Shown here piece after piece: positions 1 through 7,853 of a DNA stretch of 64,000 nucleotides (position 1 is the stretch's first letter; each line of letters opens with the position of its first letter). Position numbers and translations under genes: made by a program. This DNA comes from an uncultured Corynebacterium sp. (GTDB lineage: Bacteria; Actinomycetota; Actinomycetes; Mycobacteriales; Mycobacteriaceae). Location of the stretch: contig NZ_CAMIHZ010000004.1 of NCBI RefSeq assembly GCF_946222305.1, forward strand, positions 1 to 64,000, written 5' to 3'. Under the pieces are notes generated by a model that saw only the letters and a list, made by a program, of their open reading frames with translations, searched no databases and was not told the origin of the DNA.

Positions 1-54
1 TTGAACCCCTAACCGCATAGAATTAAACCAGTCCAACTTTCGGGGGCCAGTTCA
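1..54. mobile_element. Terminal fragment of an IS3-family insertion sequence
   Basis: Read on the minus strand from base 54, the sequence begins TGAACTGGCCCCCGAAAGTT and continues GGACTGG. A terminal TG and the AAAGTTGGAC core are typical of IS3-family (IS150-like) terminal inverted repeats. Only the end lies in the window; the transposase, if present, would be to the left. A target duplication cannot be tested here. Confidence 0.5.
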
Positions 55-123
55 GGTGAATGAGAACCCTTGCCAATCGTGGGCAGACGAAAGCCCCGGC
101 GGTCTAGGCAACTCAGCGAGCGC

Positions 124-160
124 GAAAACCCCTCGGCTTCTTGCGAAGACCGAGGGGTTT
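124..160 (-). terminator. Rho-independent terminator after tRNA-fMet
   Basis: CCCCTCGG and CCGAGGGG form a perfect 8-bp stem around a 13-nt loop, flanked by AAAA on the left and TTT on the right. On the minus strand it lies just 3' of the tRNA and ends in a T run, so it should terminate the tRNA transcript. Confidence 0.8.
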
Positions 161-165
161 GAGCT

Positions 166-242
166 TGGTAGCGGGGGCAGGATTCGAACCTACGACCTCT
201 GGGTTATGAGCCCAGCGAGCTACCGAGCTGCTCCACCCCGCG
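166..242 (-). tRNA. Initiator tRNA-Met (CAU), CCA encoded
   Basis: The minus strand folds as a 77-nt tRNA with anticodon CAT in the loop CTCATAA, a TTCGAAT T-loop and an encoded 3' CCA. Two features mark the initiator type: position 1 to 72 is an unpaired C-U, and the anticodon stem carries three consecutive GC pairs (GGG/CCC). It charges methionine for formylation and translation start. A terminator follows immediately. Confidence 0.93.
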
Positions 243-419
243 ACGGGTGCATGACCGGAACAATCTGTCCCTGTCAGCGACGTTTAATACTGTAACGCAT
301 AGGTGTACAGAAGTGAAATCGCCTGCTCACGACCGTTGCAAGAGTAGCACCACCCACACAACCCAACGCCGCGCCGTTCCGCCCCGGATGCTGCGCGGTA
401 GCTATCAAGCCAACGCCGC

Positions 420-513
420 ACAAGCACCGCCCGCATAAGGCAATGCCCGCACTAGCCAGCGATCCGGGCGGCTATCGGCCAAGCAGCGCCCGCACAAGCA
501 GCGCCCGCGCCAA
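420..513. repeat. Degenerate 15-bp tandem repeats after UPF0182 stop
   Basis: CAAGCAGCGCCCGCA at 480-494 is followed directly by a near copy at 495-509. Looser copies occur at 420-434 and near 441-451. The array ends 4 nt from the UPF0182 stop codon, so it forms that gene's 3' flank. The rest of the gap 243-513 contains no gene I can support. Confidence 0.7.
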
Positions 514-3500
514 CTACTTGCGCGCCTCCTGCAGCTCCGCCACAGCCTTATCGAGCTCGTCCAGCGCCTTACCGAACTCCTCGAAGGATCCGCTCTGGCG
601 CTTCTCCTTCACCTTGTCCATAGCATCGCGAACCTTCTTCTCCGGCGTGGTATCCACGTTCGCGCCGTCGCCCTGGTTCTGGGCGCCCTTCTCGTCATCC
701 TTATTTGCTGCGCCCTTGTCACCCTTGTCGTCCTTGTCAGTCTCGCCACTGGGTTTCTTGACGCTGCCATCGACTTCCTTGATATCGGTCGCTGCCGAGG
801 CATCAATTCCGACCTGGTTCAGCGCCTCCGCGATCGTCGGTGCGTAACCGACCTGCCCCTTGTAGCTGACGAGCACACGCAACAGCTTCGGGAACGCCGA
901 ATCCTGGCCTTTACGCTCGGAGTACACCGGCTCCACGTACAAGATCTGGCCATCGCCCACCGGCAAGGTCAGCAGGTTACCGTTCTTCAATTCGTTGGAA
1001 CCTTCCAGCAGCGTGCGCTCACGCGCGATCTCGCCGGAGGACATCATCGTGTCCTGTGCCTGCGCCGGGCCCTGCGTCTGCGTATTCGTCGGCAGCACAC
1101 GGACGTGAATCTTGCCGTAGGAATCCGGATCACTCGACGCCGTCATGTGCGCCGCCAAGAATTCACGGCGCAAGCCACGGAAAGGTGACGTCAACTGGAA
1201 AGAGGCCTTGCCAGTTACTGGGTCGGCCGCCACCACGTAGTACGGCGGCTGAGCGAGATCCGAACGGTTCTTGGGTGCGGTGGGATCCGAAGGCACGGAC
1301 CAGAAGGCGTCATTCTGGAAAAAGACCCCAGGATCGGAAACGTGGTACTTGGCGATCAGCTCGCGCTGCACCTTGAACATGTCCTCTGGGAAGCGCAAGT
1401 GGTTACGGAGCTCATCGGAGATTTCGCTCTTCGGTTTGACCACATCGGGGAAAGCCTTGCGCCACGCCTTGAGCACTGGATCTTTGTCGTCGAACTCGTA
1501 CAGATCCACACTGCCGTCGTAGGCATCCACCACAGCCTTCACCGAGTTGCGGATGTAGCTGACGTCATTGGAAACGATTTGGTTCTGGTTCACACCACCG
1601 GGGTTGGTGGCATCCGCCGTCGTGTCAGTCAGCGACATGCGCTGGGAGTACGGCAGGTTATCCAAAGTGGTGTAGCCGTCGACAATCCACTTAATCCGAC
1701 CGTCCATAACTACTGGATACGTCTTCGAATCCGTGGTCAGCCACGGCGCCACCTTGTGCACGCGCTCGCGGGGATCACGTTCGAACAGGATCTTGGAGCC
1801 CTCGCCAATGCGGTCAGTCAACAGCATGTTCATGGACTCGTAGTGCACGGAGAACATCAGGCGGTTGAAGTAGTTGGAAACGTCCACCCCGCCCTTACCG
1901 GTGTAGGTGTAGTTCTTGGCGTCAGTATCATATTCCAAGTCCTCATCGGTGCCCCGGTTCGCCACGATGGCGTAATCCGAGTTGGCCTGACGCGAAGAAG
2001 CAATCACCGGGCCGAAGTAGATGCGAGGCTGCTTTAGATCAACCCGCAGCTCGCCATCCTGCTTGCCCGACTCCAAAGACTGCAGATCGGCCGTGGTGTA
2101 CACGGGGTAGCCACCACGGTCAGAACCGGCTTCACGAGCAACCGCGTCTACCTTGCGGGCTGGTGCAGCAATGAAGCCGTTGCCGTGGGTGTACACCGTG
2201 TGACGGTTCAGCCAGTCAGTCTGGTTACCGGTCAGAGCATTGGGATCCAGCTCGCGAGCTGCCACCACGAAGTCGCGCATCTTGCCCTCAACTTCGTAGC
2301 GGTCGATCGCCAGCTCCTTCGGGAAGCCGTAGAAGTTACGCAGCTGCTTCTGCTGGGTGAAGGTCGGGTTCAGGATCTCCGGATCCAGAAGGCGGATGTT
2401 GGACAGGGTCTCATCATCCTGGGCGATGGACTTCGTATCCTTCGCATCGCTGCCTTCGGAAGCGCCCCACTTCTGGTCATAGGTCACGTAGTCATCGCCA
2501 ATGTTGTAGGCGAAGCGAGTGGCCTCGATATTCCGACCGATGTACTCGCGCTCCTTTTCCGCACGGTTCGGGGACACGGAGAACTGCTCCAGCACCAGTG
2601 GCCACGCCACTCCGATCGCTAGAGTCGAGCCCACCATGAGGGCCACAGCCAAAGCGGGGATACGCAGGTCGCGCATAACGATCGTGGAGAAGAACAACGC
2701 TGCCACGAACAGACTGATCACTAGCATGACGATCTGCGCCGGCAACTTCGCGTTGATATCGGTAAACGATGCACCAGTGAATGTGTTGTGGGCCGTGTTC
2801 AACAACGCATAGCGCTGGAACCAGTACCCCACTGCCTTCAGGATCATCCACACACCCGCGATGATCGCCAGCTGGCGCTGCGCCGGCGTGGAAATCTTCG
2901 CCTTCACCCCCAGCCGCGGGTTGCCCGTCGTGATGGATCCCAGCAGGTAATGCCCCACCGCGTTGATCACGAACGCCAGCATCAACAACACGCTGAACGT
3001 GCTGAGGATCATCTGCAGCATCGGCAGGTTGAAGGCATAGAATCCCAAGTCCTTGCCGAATTGCGGATCTGTCTCCCCAAAAGATTCGCCGTTGATGAAC
3101 ATCAACGCGGTGCGCCAATTACTCTGTGCCACGAGACCCGTGATCAAACCGACGAACACCGGCACGCCCACGAGGAACGGACGCAGGTTCTTTCGAATCA
3201 TCGGTCGTAGCTCAACCAGTGGCGATCCGCTGCCCAGCGAATGCGAACTATCCGGTCGCGTGCGATAGGCCATGAATGCCGCCAGCCATGCCAGCAAGGC
3301 GCCAGCCAGGCCAAAGATCACGAACAGCACAATGCGGGTGATCAGGACGTTGAAGAACACCCCCGAGTGCTCCACGGACTTAAACCACATCAGGTCCGTG
3401 TAGGTCCGCACCAAAACTGGAACAAGGAAAAACGCCGCGGCGATGATAGCGGCGAGGGCTCCCAAGATTTTCGAGCGGCGGGAAGGGGTTGTCCGGTTGG

Positions 3501-3531
3501 CGGATCCACCGGGACGTTGTGGAGTCGACAT
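514..3531 (-). CDS. UPF0182 family large membrane protein
   Basis: A 1005-residue member of the UPF0182/COG1615 family, homologous in position to M. tuberculosis Rv3193c. The N-terminal third holds about seven hydrophobic helices; a large, probably extracytoplasmic domain follows. The C-terminal ~90 residues are charged and low complexity (repeated DKDDKGDKG-type and KDDEKG segments). Function is unknown for the family. I chose ATG at 3531 over TTG at 3537. The adjacent PDZ protease gene is conserved in actinobacteria, but a functional link is only inference. Confidence 0.9.
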   Translation of the reverse strand: MSTPQRPGGSANRTTPSRRSKILGALAAIIAAAFFLVPVLVRTYTDLMWFKSVEHSGVFFNVLITRIVLFVIFGLAGALLAWLAAFMAYRTRPDSSHSLGSGSPLVELRPMIRKNLRPFLVGVPVFVGLITGLVAQSNWRTALMFINGESFGETDPQFGKDLGFYAFNLPMLQMILSTFSVLLMLAFVINAVGHYLLGSITTGNPRLGVKAKISTPAQRQLAIIAGVWMILKAVGYWFQRYALLNTAHNTFTGASFTDINAKLPAQIVMLVISLFVAALFFSTIVMRDLRIPALAVALMVGSTLAIGVAWPLVLEQFSVSPNRAEKEREYIGRNIEATRFAYNIGDDYVTYDQKWGASEGSDAKDTKSIAQDDETLSNIRLLDPEILNPTFTQQKQLRNFYGFPKELAIDRYEVEGKMRDFVVAARELDPNALTGNQTDWLNRHTVYTHGNGFIAAPARKVDAVAREAGSDRGGYPVYTTADLQSLESGKQDGELRVDLKQPRIYFGPVIASSRQANSDYAIVANRGTDEDLEYDTDAKNYTYTGKGGVDVSNYFNRLMFSVHYESMNMLLTDRIGEGSKILFERDPRERVHKVAPWLTTDSKTYPVVMDGRIKWIVDGYTTLDNLPYSQRMSLTDTTADATNPGGVNQNQIVSNDVSYIRNSVKAVVDAYDGSVDLYEFDDKDPVLKAWRKAFPDVVKPKSEISDELRNHLRFPEDMFKVQRELIAKYHVSDPGVFFQNDAFWSVPSDPTAPKNRSDLAQPPYYVVAADPVTGKASFQLTSPFRGLRREFLAAHMTASSDPDSYGKIHVRVLPTNTQTQGPAQAQDTMMSSGEIARERTLLEGSNELKNGNLLTLPVGDGQILYVEPVYSERKGQDSAFPKLLRVLVSYKGQVGYAPTIAEALNQVGIDASAATDIKEVDGSVKKPSGETDKDDKGDKGAANKDDEKGAQNQGDGANVDTTPEKKVRDAMDKVKEKRQSGSFEEFGKALDELDKAVAELQEARK

Positions 3532-3655
3532 GCTCAAGGTTGCTCAGGTCTCCATCGGGATTGATCAATTGGCAAACGTGCCCCCAGAATACGTAAAATC
3601 CAGCTCGAACCATAAATTTCTTTACGTTCCAGCCTCGGCAGAAAGGCGCCTAGCC

Positions 3656-4177
3656 ATGACCATCGACGTGCACGACGATCGCATCCTCAACGCTGCCCTC
3701 CGCGAGGCCGTCGACTTTGTACACGCCGAAGGTTGGGACCAGCCGGCCACTTTGTTCGCTCTTGTTCCCTACGAATTAGTTGCCGACGCCCTCGATCTCG
3801 AAGACGGCGCCAATCCCTTGGCCCTCGTAGTCCAGGAGGACGTTCCTGATCACATCCAACCGGGTTCGGAGGAGCTCGGGGAATTCATCGCGACTATCAC
3901 GTGGCCGGAACAGGTCGTCGGCGCGATCGTGGCCCAAGAAATCACTTTCGTGAACTCGGCAGCGGGCGCTGATCGCACGCCACGTGCTGCCCGGTTATTC
4001 TCGGGAATTCTGGATGACCGCAGTGGATCGGGCGCGGAGCGCAGCATTGTGCAGCTTCGTCCGACCGAAGAAGACCTCTCGGCTGACCCATTCGCGCAGG
4101 ACAAGGTCCAATTGATGGGCGGTGACGATTTGGCGCCGGGCGTCATAGCAACCCTGCGGCACACCTTCGCAGACTAG
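3656..4177 (+). CDS. PPA1309 family protein
   Basis: A 173-residue acidic soluble protein of the actinobacterial PPA1309 family, of unknown function. The frame is open upstream to 3443, but ATG at 3656 is preceded by GAAAGGC and fits the family N-terminus (MTIDVHDDRILNAAL). It is divergent from UPF0182 and convergent with the PDZ protease, the usual actinobacterial neighbourhood. An AT-rich stretch near 3590-3625 in the intergenic gap could hold both promoters. Confidence 0.85.
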   Translation: MTIDVHDDRILNAALREAVDFVHAEGWDQPATLFALVPYELVADALDLEDGANPLALVVQEDVPDHIQPGSEELGEFIATITWPEQVVGAIVAQEITFVNSAAGADRTPRAARLFSGILDDRSGSGAERSIVQLRPTEEDLSADPFAQDKVQLMGGDDLAPGVIATLRHTFAD

Positions 4178-4207
4178 AAGTTCGCCTACGGCAGCGAGCC
4201 CTGGCAT

Positions 4208-4317
4208 AGCTACCGGTGCGTGACCTAGCTGTCGGTACGCAAGGGCAGCAAAATCGCGATGTAATTGCTGCCGCACAGGCGACCGAATGACCCAAAGGTT
4301 AGCTGCCGGTGCAGAGC
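4208..4317. repeat. Degenerate copies of the protease gene's 3' end
   Basis: TAGCTACCGGTGCGTGACC and TAGCTGTCGGTACGCAAGG lie in tandem near 4208-4246. A related TAGCTGCCGGTGCAGAGC spans the stop codon and last codons of the PDZ/Lon protease at 4300-4317. The intergenic sequence therefore looks like decayed duplicates of the gene's own terminus. Confidence 0.6.
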
Positions 4318-5399
4318 TGCGGTTCTTGATCGTGGCTGATCTTGTTGAGCTGGTCGACGGCCGTTTCCAGCTTGTCCACCTTCACTAGCTTGATGTCCTT
4401 CTCCTTGACGGAATCGGGGATCGTCACTGCGTCGGCGCAATTGTCTTCGGGAACGAGGAAGACCTTGGCGCCAGCATCAGCGGCCGCGGCGATCTTGTGG
4501 GTGATTCCGCCAATCGGACCGACCTCCCCTTGGGAATCGATCGTGCCGGTGCCCGCGATGAACTTGCCACCCGTGAGCTCACCTGGGGAGAGCTTATCCA
4601 CGACGGCCAGCGAGAACATCAACCCTGCTGAGGGGCCGCCGATGTCGTTGAGGTTGTAGGCGACGCGAACGTCACCGGCTGGCTGGGCCACACTGGTCAC
4701 GCCTAGGAAGGCCCGCGGCCCCTTCTGCCCTTTCGGGAGAAATTCCTTAGGGGTTTCGGTGAGTTTAACCTCGAGCTCCTTGGTGCGGGTCTGGCGCAGA
4801 ACCTTCACCTTGATCGTTTCACCCGGCTCGTGTTCCTGCACCGCCTTGGCTAGATCAGCCGGAACGGTGATCTTCTTGCCTGCGACTTCGGTGATCACAT
4901 CGTTGACCTCGAAGACGTCCTTGGCCGGGCCCTTGTCGCTCAAGTCCACGACCATGGTTTCCATCGGCTTGTGCAGGTACTTCATGGCCGCACTGGTGGC
5001 GTTGGACTCGCTGGCCGCAAAGGCTGCGGAGTTTTGCTCTTGCACCTGCTCCGGACTTACACCGGATGGGAAAACCTGCTCGATGGGCACGAGGGTATCG
5101 TCCGTGGTCAACCAACGGCTGAGTGCTTGGGCTAAGGTCATGTTGGTTCGCACCGCGACGGTCGTCATGTTCAGGTTGCCGCTTGTCTTGTCGACTTCCG
5201 CACCCGAGATTTCTACGACATCTTTGCCGTCGACGGAGCCCAAGGTGTTGAAGGTGGGTCCTTTACCCTGTGCGGCATAGGGAACAGTCAGATCGATATT
5301 CGTGCCGGGCACACGCGGCAACCCCACGAGGGAGGCCAGCACCAACACCGGTACGGCGCCGAGCACGACGGTCCTGTTACGACGATTCCAAAAACTCAC
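4299..5399 (-). CDS. PDZ domain Lon-like (S16) membrane protease
   Basis: Homologue of Rv3194c/YlbL-type proteases, 366 residues. One N-terminal membrane segment is followed by a PDZ domain (about residues 145-215) and a C-terminal S16 Lon protease domain. The catalytic pair is visible: Ser257 in GGPSAGL and Lys302 in GGITHK. It probably cleaves membrane or secreted substrates. GTG at 5399 has an AAGGTG ribosome site 6 nt upstream; the longer start at 5438 lacks one and would add 13 residues. Confidence 0.9.
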   Translation of the reverse strand: MSFWNRRNRTVVLGAVPVLVLASLVGLPRVPGTNIDLTVPYAAQGKGPTFNTLGSVDGKDVVEISGAEVDKTSGNLNMTTVAVRTNMTLAQALSRWLTTDDTLVPIEQVFPSGVSPEQVQEQNSAAFAASESNATSAAMKYLHKPMETMVVDLSDKGPAKDVFEVNDVITEVAGKKITVPADLAKAVQEHEPGETIKVKVLRQTRTKELEVKLTETPKEFLPKGQKGPRAFLGVTSVAQPAGDVRVAYNLNDIGGPSAGLMFSLAVVDKLSPGELTGGKFIAGTGTIDSQGEVGPIGGITHKIAAAADAGAKVFLVPEDNCADAVTIPDSVKEKDIKLVKVDKLETAVDQLNKISHDQEPQLCTGS

Positions 5400-5511
5400 C
5401 TGTAACACCTTAGTGCCTTGGTGGTTGATAGCGGGCACCCGCGGGTTGCGGGCGCCAGATGTTCGCTACTAGCGCACACAATCGACCTGCACACAACGGT
5501 ACGGTGGGAGC

Positions 5512-6921
5512 ATGAGTAAATTCGGTTTCGGATCCAACGGCTCAGACGACGATTCCGAAGACGGCCGCAGGGACGATAACCACAACAACCCTTTTGGCTT
5601 CTTCTTCGGTGGCAACATGGGCGGCAGTGGCATGGGCGGAAACATGGGTGGTGGCAACATGGGCGACCTGTTCAACCACATCGGTTCCATGCTCAGCGGT
5701 TTCGGCGCGGATATGAACAGCCGCGAAGGCAAGGGCAGTGTGAACTACGCTGTCGCCGAACGCATTGCCCGCCAGCACATCGCCCAAGCGGGCAAGGACA
5801 AGCGCCCTGAGTCCAATCAATCGCAGGCCGTCGCGGAATCCGTGCGCCTAGCGGAACTGTGGTTGGACGAAGCCACTTCGCTGCCCGCTGGCGCCACAGG
5901 TTCCGTCGCTTTCGGCCCCGTGCAATGGCTGGAAGAAACCCTGCCCATTTGGAAGCGGGTCATCACCCCTTTGGCAGACAAGTTGGGCGATGCCGCTCTC
6001 ACGGGAATGCCCGAGGAGCTGCAAGGCCAGCTCGGCCCCATGGAGGGAATCCTCAAGCAGATCAACTCCATGAACTTCGGTACCCAATTGGGCGCCACGC
6101 TCGGCGAAATGGCCAAGGGCGTAGTCCACTCCACCCAGTGGGGCGTGCCGCTGGCCAAAGGCAGCACCGCTGCCGTGGCCACGGCGCACGTGGAAGACAT
6201 AGCGTCGAAACTAGGCTGCGAGAAGCAAGAAGCACTCATTTACCTCGCCGCCCGCGAAGCAGCCCACCACCGCCTGTTCCAGCACATTCCGTGGCTCGTG
6301 GAGCGCCTCATCCTGGACGTTGAAGAATACGCGGCAGGGCTGACGTTGGACGATACGAAGATGCGCGAGGCAATGGGTGAATTCAACCCCGAGTCCATGG
6401 GCGATCCCGCTCGCATGCAGGAAATGATGGATAAGCTGCAGGGTCAAGACCTTTCACCCGAGGTCGTCAGCACCAATGCCCACGCACGCGAACGTCTCGA
6501 GACCAGCCTGTCGCTCATTGAGGGATGGGTGGATTATGTCGTCGGCACCGCGCTGGAGGGGCGTATTCCGAACGCCGCCATGATCGGCGCTGCGTGGAGC
6601 TCGTTCCGTAATAACGGCTCCCCCGCCATGGACGCATTGACCAAGGCCGTCGGCATCAGCTTTACTGCGCCCAAGGCAAACGAAGCTGCGGATCTTTGGC
6701 GTCGACTGGAAGAAGCCGTCGGCCAAGAACGGCGCGACAAAGTATGGGACCACCCAGACTTCCTTCCGGTAAGCTCTGACCTAGATAACCCCGCTGCCTT
6801 CATCGGCCATGTGGCTTTCGACGACAAGGAGATGGAGGACTTCAACCCCATCAGCGAGATCGAGAAGCTCGAGGCGGAGATGAAGAAGCGGGAAGAAGAA
6901 GGGGACGACGACAAGAACTAG
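5512..6921 (+). CDS. Zinc-dependent metalloprotease, DUF2342 family
   Basis: A 469-residue homologue of Rv3195. The conserved helical domain runs from about residue 75 and contains AAREAAHHRLFQHIPWL, the family's histidine-rich segment. Residues 28-56 are a Gly/Met/Asn-rich low-complexity run (GGNMGG units). The C-terminus is a charged tail rich in Glu and Lys. Protease activity is a family annotation, not shown here. TACGGT and GGGAG lie just before the ATG and could act as -10 box or ribosome site. The next gene begins 19 nt downstream, so the two are probably co-transcribed. Confidence 0.88.
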   Translation: MSKFGFGSNGSDDDSEDGRRDDNHNNPFGFFFGGNMGGSGMGGNMGGGNMGDLFNHIGSMLSGFGADMNSREGKGSVNYAVAERIARQHIAQAGKDKRPESNQSQAVAESVRLAELWLDEATSLPAGATGSVAFGPVQWLEETLPIWKRVITPLADKLGDAALTGMPEELQGQLGPMEGILKQINSMNFGTQLGATLGEMAKGVVHSTQWGVPLAKGSTAAVATAHVEDIASKLGCEKQEALIYLAAREAAHHRLFQHIPWLVERLILDVEEYAAGLTLDDTKMREAMGEFNPESMGDPARMQEMMDKLQGQDLSPEVVSTNAHARERLETSLSLIEGWVDYVVGTALEGRIPNAAMIGAAWSSFRNNGSPAMDALTKAVGISFTAPKANEAADLWRRLEEAVGQERRDKVWDHPDFLPVSSDLDNPAAFIGHVAFDDKEMEDFNPISEIEKLEAEMKKREEEGDDDKN

Positions 6922-6940
6922 GAGCATCCTGGGGGGGAAC

Positions 6941-7765
6941 ATGCTCTTTTTACCGACTACAACGTCGGTGATTGCTCGGCCGGGAGTGGGATTGCAATTT
7001 CACATCCTGCCGGAGCACGCCGTGATCCTGCCGCTACCCACGGCCGTGCGGATTGGGCAGGTCGCGCACGTCATGCTGGGTTGCAGACTGGGAACCGAGC
7101 GCTCAGCGGTCATCGCAAGTTTGGGTCACTGTGGCATCGACCTCGGCGTTGCTGCCGACATTGTCGGCGAATTGGTGCGAGCCGGCATCCTGTTGCCGAA
7201 GGCCCCGCCGGCGCGCGTCCGGCTTCTGCACACCGGCCAACTTACGGCTGCTACCCATTCGGCGCTTCTTGCCAAGGATATTGACGCCCCCATGGTCAGC
7301 CTCGACGCCATCAGCAGGTCGAGCAGCACTTTGCTGCTTGGGGGCATGGTATTTCCGCCCGGTGATGTGCAGTTCGCGTTGATGTCTCATCGCGTTCCGC
7401 ACCTGCCGTTTGGGGTACTCGACGACCGGGTGGTCATCGGGCCCCTCGTCGTGCCTGGGATGACAGCGTGCCTTTCCTGCTTCGACCACCACTATCAACA
7501 GTTCGATGCGGGGTGGCGTGGCGTGCGAATGCAAGCGACTGCTCGGCCCGCGGGGACTGCCACGGCGGCGTCTACCGTTGCTGCCACGATTGTGACGGAG
7601 CTAGTGCACCGGCACCTGTTGGGCTGGATTTCCGCTGGTCGGAACCGCGGCGAAATCCCGGAGCCACTTGTGGGCCGAACCGTATTAGATCCTGCCACGG
7701 GCCGCAGTGAGGTCACCCATGTCACTCCGGTAGAGGGCTGCCCGGTGTGCCGGGTGGCGGGTTAG
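6941..7765 (+). CDS. ThiF/TOMM cyclodehydratase-like protein (Rv3196 type)
   Basis: A 274-residue protein matching the actinobacterial group annotated as bacteriocin-biosynthesis cyclodehydratase-like. Cysteine pairs CLSC (about residue 172) and CPVC (near the C-terminus) suggest a structural zinc, as in the E1-like/ThiF superfamily. No adenylation motif is evident, and no precursor peptide or partner enzyme lies nearby, so a natural-product role is doubtful. GGGGGG precedes the ATG as ribosome site. It is probably an operon with the DUF2342 gene and is convergent with uvrD2. Confidence 0.75.
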   Translation: MLFLPTTTSVIARPGVGLQFHILPEHAVILPLPTAVRIGQVAHVMLGCRLGTERSAVIASLGHCGIDLGVAADIVGELVRAGILLPKAPPARVRLLHTGQLTAATHSALLAKDIDAPMVSLDAISRSSSTLLLGGMVFPPGDVQFALMSHRVPHLPFGVLDDRVVIGPLVVPGMTACLSCFDHHYQQFDAGWRGVRMQATARPAGTATAASTVAATIVTELVHRHLLGWISAGRNRGEIPEPLVGRTVLDPATGRSEVTHVTPVEGCPVCRVAG

Positions 7766-7853
7766 AACCAGACCTGGCTTGGGCCCAGGCAGAACGGGTA
7801 CAAGTCGGCCTGCAGCCCGAGTGTCGCGAGCGAAAATGTACGAACCAGAGTGG

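Noticed and set aside
1342..2037. 231-aa plus-strand ORF inside UPF0182
   Set aside because: Antisense shadow of a conserved membrane protein; composition follows the reverse complement and it has no recognisable motif.
6941..7765. Natural-product (TOMM) cluster
   Set aside because: The cyclodehydratase-like gene stands alone in a conserved actinobacterial block, with no precursor peptide, dehydrogenase or exporter next to it.
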